From: a virus
Virus record (IMG/VR): IMGVR_UViG_3300033388_006767
Coordinates: 1-21,255 of that record
DNA: 21,255 bases
Reading direction: 5' to 3' (one strand)
Made by a program: the position numbers and the translations under genes. The notes under the pieces were generated by a model that saw only the letters and a list, made by a program, of their open reading frames with translations, was not told where the DNA came from and did not search any database. Positions 1-7,300 of the stretch are shown in pieces. Positions within the stretch are counted from its first letter, which is position 1, and each line of letters starts with the position of its first letter.

Positions 1-2
1 AT

Positions 3-1292
3 AAAATTTTAACCATGAAAATAAAGAAATTAAAAAAAGAATTTCTGGAATCAAAAACTGGTAGATTATGGGGGTATATCTATAATAAACCAAATCTTAA
101 TTCTGATCAACAATTATCAAATATCCTTTATAACAAATTACACGCTGAAGTTAAAAAAACTACTGAAAAAGGAAATCCAAGTACTGATAATGAATGTATA
201 GAGGCACTGCAAAAAGATTTTCCTGAGTTAGAAAAATTAGTACAGTATAAAAAGTTATCAAAGATGCAAGGAACCTATATTCAAAACATCCTCAAAGAAA
301 CAGTAAATGGGGTTATGCGACCTTCTTTTAGCCTTCATATTCCAGTCACTTTCAGATCTTCATCTCAAAATATTAATTTCCAGAACATACCCAATAGGGA
401 GGAAGAATTAAAAAAATTAATTAGAAAAGCATTTATCCCTCGGCCAGGTCATCAAATAATAGCAGCGGATTTTAGTGGAATTGAAGTTGGAATATCTTGT
501 TGTAATCATTTAGATCCAAAGATGATCTCATATGTAAAACACCCAGAAAAAAATAACATGCACACTGATATGGCAAAGCAAATTTATTGTCTGGATAAAT
601 GGAAAAAAGAAGGGGCTGAAAAAGTACTTAGAAAAGGGGCAAAAAATGGTTTTGTATTTCCTCAATTTTACGGGGATTATTATGGTAATAATGCTTTATC
701 TTTAGCTGCTTGGGGTGATTTACCCACTAAAGGAGCTTTTAAAAGAGAAACTGGATTAAAATTAATGACAAAAGTATATTTAAGTGATCATTTAAGAAGT
801 AAAGGTATCAGGACTTACAAAGCTTTTGAAAACCACATAAAAGATATAGAATACGACTTTTGGAATAATCGTTTTAAAGTTTATGGGCAGTGGAAAAAAG
901 ATAAGGTCAAGGAATACTACAAAAAAGGACATTTAGATATGTTGACTGGATTCACTTGTAGTGGGTTATTATCACCAAATGATATAACAAATTACCCAAT
1001 CCAAGGAGCGGCATTTCATTGTCTTTTAAAGACATTTATTAAACTCAATCAGGAAATAAAAGAACGAGGATTAAAAAGTAGATTAATTGGGCAGATCCAT
1101 GATGAACTTGTTCTTGATGCCCATCCGGCTGAATTTGAAACATTGCGAAGTTTAATTAGATGGATTGCCTGTGAATGGTTGCGGGAAGAATGGTCTTGGA
1201 TTATTATTCCTCTTGAAATAGAAATGAGCGTATTTGATGTAGATGCAAATTGGGCTACTAAATCAGAAACAGTGGTATTAAGAGCCTCTTAA
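3..1292 (+). CDS. DNA polymerase family A, polymerase domain (5' end cut by window)
   Basis: This is the replicative or repair DNA polymerase of the phage, related to the Klenow part of Pol I. Numbered from the Met at base 15, it shows a thumb-like region resembling Pol I (about residues 26-95, including PNLNSDQQL and GNPSTDNE). Motif A is AADFSGIEVGI with Asp152, motif B is RKGAKNGFVFPQFYG (206-220), NYPIQGAA lies near 327, and motif C is QIHDELVLD with His362-Asp363-Glu364. The frame stays open from the Met to the first base of the window and no ribosome binding site is visible, so the gene almost certainly begins upstream and a 3'-5' exonuclease domain may lie there. The segment between motifs B and C is longer than in Pol I. 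The Arg usual after the motif A Glu is replaced by Gly. The clamp-loader gene follows 65 bases later. Confidence 0.93.
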   Translation, partial: KILTMKIKKLKKEFLESKTGRLWGYIYNKPNLNSDQQLSNILYNKLHAEVKKTTEKGNPSTDNECIEALQKDFPELEKLVQYKKLSKMQGTYIQNILKETVNGVMRPSFSLHIPVTFRSSSQNINFQNIPNREEELKKLIRKAFIPRPGHQIIAADFSGIEVGISCCNHLDPKMISYVKHPEKNNMHTDMAKQIYCLDKWKKEGAEKVLRKGAKNGFVFPQFYGDYYGNNALSLAAWGDLPTKGAFKRETGLKLMTKVYLSDHLRSKGIRTYKAFENHIKDIEYDFWNNRFKVYGQWKKDKVKEYYKKGHLDMLTGFTCSGLLSPNDITNYPIQGAAFHCLLKTFIKLNQEIKERGLKSRLIGQIHDELVLDAHPAEFETLRSLIRWIACEWLREEWSWIIIPLEIEMSVFDVDANWATKSETVVLRAS

Positions 1293-1308
1293 AATAAATC
1301 ATTAGAGT

Positions 1309-1335
1309 TTGCCTATTTTTTTAGTATTATATAGT
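1309..1335 (+). promoter_or_regulatory. possible sigma70-like promoter before the clamp-loader gene
   Basis: The 65-base gap between the polymerase and clamp-loader genes holds TTGCCT (1309-1314) and TATAGT (1330-1335), 15 bases apart, which is short for a sigma70 promoter. A run of eight T (1316-1322 region) lies between them. In sequence this AT-rich such matches arise easily, so this is only a weak candidate. Confidence 0.18.
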
Positions 1336-1345
1336 AAATAAGAAA

Positions 1346-1351
1346 AAGGAG
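1346..1351 (+). promoter_or_regulatory. ribosome binding site deciding a TTG start
   Basis: A perfect AAGGAG lies six bases before the TTG at 1358. No ATG occurs near it, so it fixes the start of the clamp-loader gene at a TTG codon. Confidence 0.75.
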
Positions 1352-1357
1352 AATAAG

Positions 1358-2320
1358 TTGGAACTTTACAGAAAATATAGACCACAGAATTTAAAACAAA
1401 TGGTAGGGAATGCTTCCACTATAAAAGCACTTCAAAATTATATCAATAAGGATTCTTTGCCTCATTGTATTTTATTAACTGGGCCAACTGGATGTGGAAA
1501 AACAACAATTGCCAGAATTATTAAAAATGTAGTTCAAGCAGATGATAAATTTGGGTATCGGGAATTGGATGCTTCCGTATTCAGGGGTATTGATACTGCC
1601 CGGGAATTAAGTAAAGAAATTATCCACAGACCAATTAAAGGTAAAGCAAAAGTTATACTTCTTGACGAATGTCATAATTTTGGGATTGGTGGAGCTTCTG
1701 AAAAAAACCTATCCCAAAATGCTATTCTAAAAACATTAGAAAGTTGTCCTGAGTGGGCTTATTTTATCCTATGTACTACAAATCCAGAAATGCTGATTCC
1801 TACTTTAAAAGGCAGATGTACTAATTTTGCTATGGAAACATTGCAAGATAAGGATATGAGAAAATTATTAATTACTGTAGCAAAAAAAGAAAAAAAGAAA
1901 ATTGATAAAGAAGTCTCCCAATTAATTATTGATAATGCTTTCGGACATCCCAGAAATGCTTTACAAATCCTATCAAAAACCTTAGTGCTTGATAATCTGG
2001 AAGATATGAAAAAAGCAGTCAAGGAAGAAATACAAAAGAAAGCGGGAATTAATCAACTTTGTTATGCTTTATTAGATGGAAAAAAATGGCCAGAAATTAG
2101 AAAGATAATAGATGGATTGAAAGATGAACAACCTGAAACAATCAGAAGAGGTATGTTAGGGATGCTTAGTTCAGCTTTAGTAAAAGGATGGGGTGATTAT
2201 AAAAAAGTAAATCCCTTCTTTGTAATGTCTTGGTTTATTGAGAATAATACTTATGATTCCGGCATGGCTGGAATAGTTTATATATGTAGAGCAATAACAG
2301 ATAAAGTAGGGGCTGAATAA
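1358..2320 (+). CDS. Clamp-loader AAA+ ATPase (T4 gp44 / DnaX / RFC-small-like)
   Basis: The product is the motor subunit that would open and load a sliding clamp for the phage polymerase. The AAA+ motifs appear in order: Walker A GPTGCGKT (42-49), Walker B VILLDEC (99-105), sensor 1 CTTNP (139-143), an arginine-finger-like GRC (152-154, replacing the usual SRC) and a sensor 2-like GHPRNALQ with Arg199. The N-terminal YRPQNLKQMVGN is typical of DnaX/RFC proteins. At 320 residues it is close to T4 gp44 (319) and lacks the long tau tail of DnaX. The start is TTG, supported by AAGGAG at 1346. No sliding clamp and no gp62-like partner are visible in the window, so they would have to lie elsewhere or come from the host. 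Confidence 0.9.
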   Translation: MELYRKYRPQNLKQMVGNASTIKALQNYINKDSLPHCILLTGPTGCGKTTIARIIKNVVQADDKFGYRELDASVFRGIDTARELSKEIIHRPIKGKAKVILLDECHNFGIGGASEKNLSQNAILKTLESCPEWAYFILCTTNPEMLIPTLKGRCTNFAMETLQDKDMRKLLITVAKKEKKKIDKEVSQLIIDNAFGHPRNALQILSKTLVLDNLEDMKKAVKEEIQKKAGINQLCYALLDGKKWPEIRKIIDGLKDEQPETIRRGMLGMLSSALVKGWGDYKKVNPFFVMSWFIENNTYDSGMAGIVYICRAITDKVGAE

Positions 2321-2350
2321 ATTTTATAAAATACAAAAAGGAGGAAAGAA

Positions 2351-2860
2351 ATGACAGTAAATTATTCAAAAGATATTCCAATTGATGGGGAGGCCCTTGA
2401 TTTGGAATGGTTAAATCAACCTGAATTGGAAATGAGTTATATTGAGCAAGTTTCTGAATTACGAAAAGATATGATGGATGCTCAAGAACAAGTTAAAATT
2501 ATCAGATCAGAATTAATTAGGGAAGCTCATGAAAATCCTGAGGAAACTTGTAATACTAAAAAAGCAACAGGCCCACAAGTAGAAGCATATTATAGAACCC
2601 ACAAAGACTATAAGGAGGCAAAAGAAGAAGCTATCGAAACTCAGGATGCTTATGAGGTGGCAAAAGATATGAAAGATATGGTGCATTTTACAAGATCAAA
2701 AGCTTTAGAAAATATGGTAATTTTGCATGGTCAACAATATTTTGCAGGCCCAAGTATACCTCGAGATTTAAATAGAGGCGATATAGAGAAAACACTAAAG
2801 AAACAAAGGGCAAAAAAGAGAGACGTAAAAGTAGCAAAAGGTATGAGAAGGGCAAAATAA
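2351..2860 (+). CDS. Helical phage protein, possible recombination mediator (UvsY-like?)
   Basis: I do not firmly recognise this 169-residue protein. It is mainly helical, with a charged helix (about 30-60), a loop, a second long helix (about 78-127, AYYRTHKDYKEAKEEA onward), then LHGQQYFAGPSIPRDL (125-140) and a very basic tail (147-169). The TGPQVEAYYRTHKDY...RSKALE...LHGQQYF pattern resembles small phage proteins I recall near ssDNA-binding and RecA-like genes. That context and the layout of a helix pair plus basic tail suggest a loader of the recombinase onto gp32-coated DNA, as T4 UvsY does. This is inference from position, not a clear sequence match. GGAGG precedes the ATG, and the stop overlaps the next start by one base. 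Confidence 0.7.
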   Translation: MTVNYSKDIPIDGEALDLEWLNQPELEMSYIEQVSELRKDMMDAQEQVKIIRSELIREAHENPEETCNTKKATGPQVEAYYRTHKDYKEAKEEAIETQDAYEVAKDMKDMVHFTRSKALENMVILHGQQYFAGPSIPRDLNRGDIEKTLKKQRAKKRDVKVAKGMRRAK

Positions 2861-3048
2861 TGGAACAATTTCTTTTTTTTATATTTATTATTCTTGGAAT
2901 TATCCTGTTAATGTTACTTGCTAAATCTATGGGACATTCATTTGCCAGAGGATTTTTACAAGAGTTAAATATTTTTATAGATCATCAATTCCATAAATTA
3001 TTAAAACAAGGAGACCAAAACAATGGCAGGAAAAAAGAAAAGAAGTAG
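2860..3048 (+). CDS. Small single-pass membrane protein
   Basis: This is a 62-residue protein of unknown function. Residues 4-21 are almost entirely hydrophobic (FLFFIFIILGIILLMLLA), which indicates one membrane segment or an uncleaved signal anchor, followed by a cytoplasm-type basic tail (GRKKEKK). Its ATG overlaps the stop of the preceding gene (TAATG), with AAGGG upstream. Its 3' end overlaps the ssDNA-binding protein gene by 26 bases, so translation of the three genes is probably coupled. The overlap and good start make it likely to be real despite its size. Confidence 0.65.
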   Translation: MEQFLFFIFIILGIILLMLLAKSMGHSFARGFLQELNIFIDHQFHKLLKQGDQNNGRKKEKK

Positions 3049-4066
3049 AAGTATGGGGAAAGCAACATCAACGGAAAGGCAAAGCAGAAAATCAGGCCGA
3101 TCATGGTTGCATATTCCCAGTGGATTTAATATGTTTAGGGAAGAAGGAGGAGAAACTATCAAATTAGATTTCCTACCTTACGTAATTTCTAATTTAAAAA
3201 ATCATCCGCTTAAAGATAAAATTCCGGAGGATATTTGGTGGATAATGCCATACAAGTTACATAGAAATATTGGTCCTAATGGGGATTCTACTATAGTTTG
3301 TCCAGGAACTATTGGTAAACCATGTCCTATTTGTGAAGAACGTCAAGCGATATATGATGATCCAGATGGAGACGATGATTTGGCTAAAGGCCTTTTTGCT
3401 TCCCCAAGAGGTCTATATGTTGTCCGGCCTGCCGAAGGAAAACAAAAAGGTAAAATTTTAATCTGGGATATTTCCAATTACTGCTTTCTTGATCAGTTGG
3501 ATACTGAATTAGAAGATGGGGATGAAGATTGGAATTATTTTGCTGAATTAGAAGACGGGTATACTTTAAAAGTACGTTTTACAGAAGAAAAAATTGGCAC
3601 AACAAAATTTGCCAGTGCCAATAGAATTGATTTTGAAGAAAGGGATTCAGAAGATGAGGAAATTCTAAAAGATACCCCGGATTTACAAAGTTGTATAAAA
3701 ATCTTATCTTATGATAAAGTAAAAGCCTTATTCTATGGAGAAGAATTAGAAGAAGAATCTGAACCAGAGCTGGAAAAGAAAAAGAAATCAACCAGGAAAA
3801 AAAGAGCTGCCAGAACTTCCCATAAGACTACCGAGGAAGAAGAAGTGGAAGAGGAGGAGGAAGAAGTAGAAGAGGAGGAGGAGAAAGTAGAAGAAAAATC
3901 AAAAAAGAAAAAAAAGAAAAAGAAAACCACTTCAAAAAAATCTAAGGAAGAATGCCCATTTGCTTATAAAATTGGGGCTGATTTTGAAGAAAAAGATGAA
4001 TGTGATGAAGATGAATGCGAGATGTATGATAAATGTTTTGACCTATACGAAGAATTGCAGGGTTAA
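3023..4066 (+). CDS. gp32-like single-stranded DNA-binding protein with zinc site
   Basis: The product probably coats single-stranded DNA during replication and recombination, like T4 gp32. The key evidence is a zinc-site pattern His80-x12-Cys93-x7-Cys101-x2-Cys104 (CPGTIGKPCPIC), close to the H-x12-C-x9-C-x2-C of gp32. The N-terminus is basic, as in gp32, where it supports cooperativity. After about residue 240 comes a highly acidic stretch (about 271-291) and then a Lys-rich stretch (293-308). The last 37 residues form a second Cys cluster (Cys311, Cys327, Cys332, Cys338) rich in Asp/Glu, which T4 gp32 lacks. In T4 the acidic tail recruits partner proteins, and a similar role is likely here. 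AAGGAG at 3008 supports the start. UvsX-like recombinase follows. Confidence 0.85.
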   Translation: MAGKKKRSRSMGKATSTERQSRKSGRSWLHIPSGFNMFREEGGETIKLDFLPYVISNLKNHPLKDKIPEDIWWIMPYKLHRNIGPNGDSTIVCPGTIGKPCPICEERQAIYDDPDGDDDLAKGLFASPRGLYVVRPAEGKQKGKILIWDISNYCFLDQLDTELEDGDEDWNYFAELEDGYTLKVRFTEEKIGTTKFASANRIDFEERDSEDEEILKDTPDLQSCIKILSYDKVKALFYGEELEEESEPELEKKKKSTRKKRAARTSHKTTEEEEVEEEEEEVEEEEEKVEEKSKKKKKKKKTTSKKSKEECPFAYKIGADFEEKDECDEDECEMYDKCFDLYEELQG

Positions 4067-4074
4067 TCTAAAGT

Positions 4075-4114
4075 AAAGGGAAATGGTTTATAAAAGAAAT
4101 AATCATTTCCCTTT
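4075..4114 (+). terminator. Hairpin between ssDNA-binding protein and recombinase genes
   Basis: AAAGGGAAATG (4075-4085) and CATTTCCCTTT (4104-4114) are perfect reverse complements, and a G-T plus two A-T pairs can extend the stem inward to 14 pairs. The loop is about 12 bases. It sits in the 66-base gap between two abundant-type phage genes, which fits an intrinsic (possibly leaky) terminator or an RNA processing site. The T run is short and lies within the 3' arm, so termination strength is uncertain. Confidence 0.55.
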
Positions 4115-4132
4115 CCACTAAGGATACATAAA

Positions 4133-5245
4133 ATGAAAAGGGCAAAAAAACCAAGTAAAGCCAGGACAATGAGGAATTCAATTAAAGAAAGAACTCTTCC
4201 AAAAAAACTAATTACCAGAGGAGTAACAAAATGGATTCCTTCTGGTTCTATTATGTTTAATTTAACTTGTTCTAATCATTGGTCTGGGGCTTATAAACCA
4301 GGTACTATGGTTAATGTAATAGGAGATTCCAGTGCTGGAAAATCTATTATGGTATTATCTGGATTGGCAGAGATGGTTTATACTTCAGATTGGGATAATT
4401 ATACTTTGATTTATGATGATTCCGAATTTGCTAATTCTTTTGATATGGATAAATTATTTGGTAGTAAATTTACTAAAAGAATTCAAAGCCCAGATCCTAA
4501 AAATCCAGATGATTATTCAACTACAATTGAAGAATTTCAAGATTATTTATGGGATGCCATAGAAACGAAAAAACCTTTTGTATATGTATTGGATTCTTTT
4601 GATGCCTTAGATGCCTTAGATGAATTAAAAAAAGATAAAGCAAATAGAGTAAAAAGAAAAGAAGGCAGAGCTGAAGAAAGTAAAGGATCATATGGAACAG
4701 CTAAAGCAAAAAAAGCATCCTCTTTATTTCGTCAAGCTTGTGTTGAATTATCAAAGACAAAATCCCTTTTAATTATCATATCTCAAACAAGAGACAATCT
4801 AAGTGCTATGTCTTTTTCCCAGAAAACAAGGGCAGGTGGAAAGGCTCTTAAATTCTATGCAAGCATTGAAACGTGGTTGACTCATAAAGGGGTACTTAAA
4901 AAAATAATCAATTCTCAGGAATATCAGATCGGGGTAAAAACTCATTGCAAAATTACAAAAAATAAATATACCGGTAGAAGAGGATTTGCAGATTTCCCAA
5001 TTTATTACGATTATGGTATTGATGATCTTTCTGCTTGTATTGATTTTTTAGTAGATTATAAATGGTGGAATAAACGAAAAATGACTATAGATGCCCAAGA
5101 TATTAACATAGAAGCTTCTAAATCCAAATTAATAGAAATTATTGAAGAAAAAAATCTTCAGGAGGAAGTTTTTCAATGTTGTCAGAATTGCTGGGAAGAT
5201 ACCCAGAAAAAATTAAAATTAGATAGAAAAGGAAAATTCAAATGA
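4133..5245 (+). CDS. UvsX/RecA-like recombinase
   Basis: This ATP-dependent strand-exchange protein would form filaments on single-stranded DNA. Walker A is GDSSAGKS (64-71), and the DDSEFA stretch around 95-100 carries the catalytic-Glu region of RecA/UvsX. Walker B is YVLDS (151-155), IIISQTRDNL (214-223) matches the strand preceding loop L2, and TRAGGKALKFYAS (232-244) matches RecA GGxALKFYAS. The length (370) is near UvsX (391) and RecA (about 350). The C-terminal part includes a Cys pair cluster (FQCCQNCW, 347-354) of unknown role. It follows the ssDNA-binding protein gene across a hairpin and overlaps the next gene by four bases (ATGA). Placement beside gp32-, endonuclease VII- and gp46/47-like genes supports a T4-style recombination role. 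Confidence 0.92.
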   Translation: MKRAKKPSKARTMRNSIKERTLPKKLITRGVTKWIPSGSIMFNLTCSNHWSGAYKPGTMVNVIGDSSAGKSIMVLSGLAEMVYTSDWDNYTLIYDDSEFANSFDMDKLFGSKFTKRIQSPDPKNPDDYSTTIEEFQDYLWDAIETKKPFVYVLDSFDALDALDELKKDKANRVKRKEGRAEESKGSYGTAKAKKASSLFRQACVELSKTKSLLIIISQTRDNLSAMSFSQKTRAGGKALKFYASIETWLTHKGVLKKIINSQEYQIGVKTHCKITKNKYTGRRGFADFPIYYDYGIDDLSACIDFLVDYKWWNKRKMTIDAQDINIEASKSKLIEIIEEKNLQEEVFQCCQNCWEDTQKKLKLDRKGKFK

Positions 5246-5955
5246 TTATTCCTGGAAAAATATTTAAAAAATACATAAAAGTAAAACCACCTACTATTTC
5301 TGGTTGGTATTTATGTTATGTAAAACCAAAAGAAAGAGATGCAATTGATCACTTCCCTATTGCTCAGATGGAAGTTATTCGATTCAATAAAGGAAAATGG
5401 TTAAAATCGGTCATGGTAGTAGGTTGGATGGGGGCTTTACCTGTTTTGTCTTTGGATAAACTTGATGATTTCTCCCCATTTGAAAGTGGTTTAATTTTGT
5501 TTTTTATTGGTACTGAAGAAGAAGCGGAAACTGAAAATTTTAAGATGGGTGCTTTTTACAGAGAAAGCGAAGTTTTCTTACAAGAAGGGAAAGATGGTCA
5601 ATTTATTTACCAGATGAATTCTAGAACGAGTAAATTAATTAGAATATCAAAATGGAATGGTAAATGGAAAAGATTAAAAAGAGTAAAAACTATTAAAAAA
5701 ACAAAATCGGCATCTATTAAACGATCAAGTACAATATATGCTGTAAGTACCATTAAACAAATAATATCAAAAAATTACGAACCATTGGAAAATATTATTT
5801 CTGCAATGGGGAAAATGCCAGATAAAGGATACTATATCTTCGAAATAAACAGACGATCAATAGTACCTGTTTATAGATGGCGAAATGGTTGGGCAGAACT
5901 TTCAAAAAATCTGACGAGGAAAATTATCAATAGAATAGAGGGAGCAGGAGCATGA
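5242..5955 (+). CDS. Unknown protein with three divergent copies of a Gly-aromatic...Trp motif
   Basis: No family is recognised with confidence. The 237 residues appear to contain three copies of a short beta-rich motif that begins with Gly plus aromatics and ends in a Trp-containing strand: GWYLCYVKP...RFNKGKW (21-53), GQFIYQMNS...KWNGKW (119-142) and GYYIFEINR...YRWRNGW (196-217). The shape (P.GYYIF ... V.RW.NGW) recalls the DUF551 type of small phage domain, but I cannot confirm that link. A Lys-rich linker (about 143-161) joins copies two and three. The gene overlaps its neighbours by four bases on both sides (ATGA), so it is translated with the recombinase and the nucleotidyltransferase-like gene. 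Confidence 0.7.
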   Translation: MIIPGKIFKKYIKVKPPTISGWYLCYVKPKERDAIDHFPIAQMEVIRFNKGKWLKSVMVVGWMGALPVLSLDKLDDFSPFESGLILFFIGTEEEAETENFKMGAFYRESEVFLQEGKDGQFIYQMNSRTSKLIRISKWNGKWKRLKRVKTIKKTKSASIKRSSTIYAVSTIKQIISKNYEPLENIISAMGKMPDKGYYIFEINRRSIVPVYRWRNGWAELSKNLTRKIINRIEGAGA

Positions 5956-6371
5956 AATTTAAAAAATATATTGATATTCCAACTTTAGTAAAATATAAAA
6001 AAAGGGGATTTTTAACTGGTAGTTATAAATTTGGTTCTCGAAAAATGGCGAAAGACCGGGATTATTGTATTTTAACCAAAAACCAACAAGATGATTTTCA
6101 CAATCTAGTAAATTATTGTGGGGGACTTTATAATCAAGATTATAACGAATTTGATACTTTTACTTCTATTTATGTATCTACCGGAAAAGGAGTGCCCTAT
6201 AATTTCTTACTAATGGGGGAAAAAGAATTCAAAAGGTGGGAATTTGCCACAGAATTATTGGTAAAACTTTTAACATTTCCAGAAATTCAAAAAGCGGTAT
6301 ATGAAAATAAAGAACAAAGAATAAAATGGTTTGAACAATGCAAATTGACTTATAATACGGTTAATTGCTAA
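5952..6371 (+). CDS. Nucleotidyltransferase-like phage protein
   Basis: The N-terminal part has TGSYKFGSRKMAKDRDYCIL, which fits the nucleotidyltransferase superfamily pattern Gly-Ser (23-24) followed by Asp-x-Asp (Asp35, Asp37) that binds metal and NTP. The C-terminal half (NFLLMGEKEFKRWEFAT... about 84-139) resembles the shared tail of small phage proteins annotated as nucleotidyltransferases. At 139 residues it is a minimal domain with no recognisable substrate domain, so the acceptor cannot be named. Toxin-like MNT proteins and tRNA-modifying enzymes use the same fold. The start overlaps the upstream stop (ATGA), and the endonuclease VII-like gene follows two bases after the stop. Confidence 0.65.
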   Translation: MKFKKYIDIPTLVKYKKRGFLTGSYKFGSRKMAKDRDYCILTKNQQDDFHNLVNYCGGLYNQDYNEFDTFTSIYVSTGKGVPYNFLLMGEKEFKRWEFATELLVKLLTFPEIQKAVYENKEQRIKWFEQCKLTYNTVNC

Positions 6372-6373
6372 AA

Positions 6374-6889
6374 ATGAAAAGAGGAAAATCTCAACAAAAT
6401 ATAAAGAAAAGAATTATCCAGTTAAAACAAAAGGATATTCCTCTAATTAGAGAAAAAATTCTCAGAAAACAAAAAGGTAGGTGTGCTATTTGTGATCAAA
6501 TTCCAAAAACTCCTTGTTTGGATCATCATCATATAAAAAGGATAAAAGGAACCGGGCTTATTCGTGGGGTTCTTTGTAGTGCCTGTAATATTTTCATTGC
6601 CAAATCGGAGAACAATGCCATGCGCTACGGGGTAAGTAAAAATCAATTACCAGATAGATTAAGGGCCTTTGCAAAGTATCTTGAGAAAAAACAATATCCT
6701 TTTATGCATCCCAGTGAAGCTCCCCCAATTCCAAAATTAATGAAAGCCAGTTATAATCAATTAAAAAAACAATTAATAAAATCAGGCTATAAAAAGAAAA
6801 TACCACCATTTCCAAAATCAGGAAAATTAACTAAAGAAATAGAGTACTTATTTAAAACTACCAATTTAAAACCTAAATATTATAAATAA
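6374..6889 (+). CDS. Recombination endonuclease VII-like (T4 gp49-like) nuclease
   Basis: A His-Me finger nuclease expected to resolve branched DNA, as T4 endonuclease VII does during recombination and packaging. Numbered from the ATG at 6374: CAIC (37-40) and CSAC (68-71) form the structural zinc site, LDHHH (49-53) carries the catalytic Asp/His residues and Asn72 matches the conserved Asn after the second zinc pair. The GLIRGVLCSACN stretch is the family hallmark. An in-frame TTG nine bases upstream overlaps the previous stop, but it has no ribosome binding site, so I prefer the ATG. The C-terminal half (about 90-171) is basic and unassigned. Length is 171 residues, against 157 for the T4 enzyme. 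Confidence 0.85.
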   Translation: MKRGKSQQNIKKRIIQLKQKDIPLIREKILRKQKGRCAICDQIPKTPCLDHHHIKRIKGTGLIRGVLCSACNIFIAKSENNAMRYGVSKNQLPDRLRAFAKYLEKKQYPFMHPSEAPPIPKLMKASYNQLKKQLIKSGYKKKIPPFPKSGKLTKEIEYLFKTTNLKPKYYK

Positions 6890-6901
6890 GGATAAAGCCC
6901 A

Positions 6902-7300
6902 ATGACAAATAAAAAAAATAAAATGATAGAATCAATTAGTACTAAAACAGATGCCTATCTAACTGAAGAAAAAAAAATGATGGGTTTTTATCTGGATCAA
7001 GAACAAGCAAATCAAATGAGTTTATTTTCTTTTATCTATGGAAAATCTAAAGCATCCATAATTAAAGAATTAATTGAGAATTTTCTTTCTGAAGATAGTA
7101 TTAGTACAAAAAAATTAATGGAAAAAATAATTGATCTTGGAATTAAAGATTGGCAAAATTTTAAAAAAATAGATCCTGTTAAAGATAAAAAAAATCAATG
7201 GAATAGATATGAAGAAAAATTTAGAAAAACGCTAACAAGTAAAAGGATTCCTGAAGTAATAATTGAAGAACTTATTGAATTAATAAAAGGCAAAAAATGA
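6902..7300 (+). CDS. Possible ribbon-helix-helix DNA-binding protein
   Basis: Residues 27-63 (MGFYLDQEQANQMSLFSFIY then GKSKASIIKELIENFL) fit the ribbon-helix-helix pattern: a short strand, a helix, a turn with Gly, then a helix starting with small residues. Such proteins dimerise and bind operators with the strand. The rest of the 132-residue protein is charged and helical, with no motif I recognise, so a repressor/regulator role is likely but unproven. AAGGA precedes the ATG. The 3' end overlaps the Rad50-like gene by four bases (ATGA), which places it in the recombination operon. Confidence 0.6.
   Translation: MTNKKNKMIESISTKTDAYLTEEKKMMGFYLDQEQANQMSLFSFIYGKSKASIIKELIENFLSEDSISTKKLMEKIIDLGIKDWQNFKKIDPVKDKKNQWNRYEEKFRKTLTSKRIPEVIIEELIELIKGKK

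Noticed and set aside
2322-2335. ATTTTATAAAAT palindrome before the gene at 2351
   Set aside because: Short and pure AT in an AT-rich sequence. It is not convincing as an operator or terminator.
3733-3930. Antisense ORF rich in Ser and Phe opposite the ssDNA-binding protein gene
   Set aside because: It is the mirror of the GAG/GAA/AAA repeat on the coding strand. It has no ribosome site and no domain.
6365-6373. TTG start for the endonuclease VII-like gene
   Set aside because: No ribosome binding site, and it only adds three residues. The ATG at 6374 is preferred.
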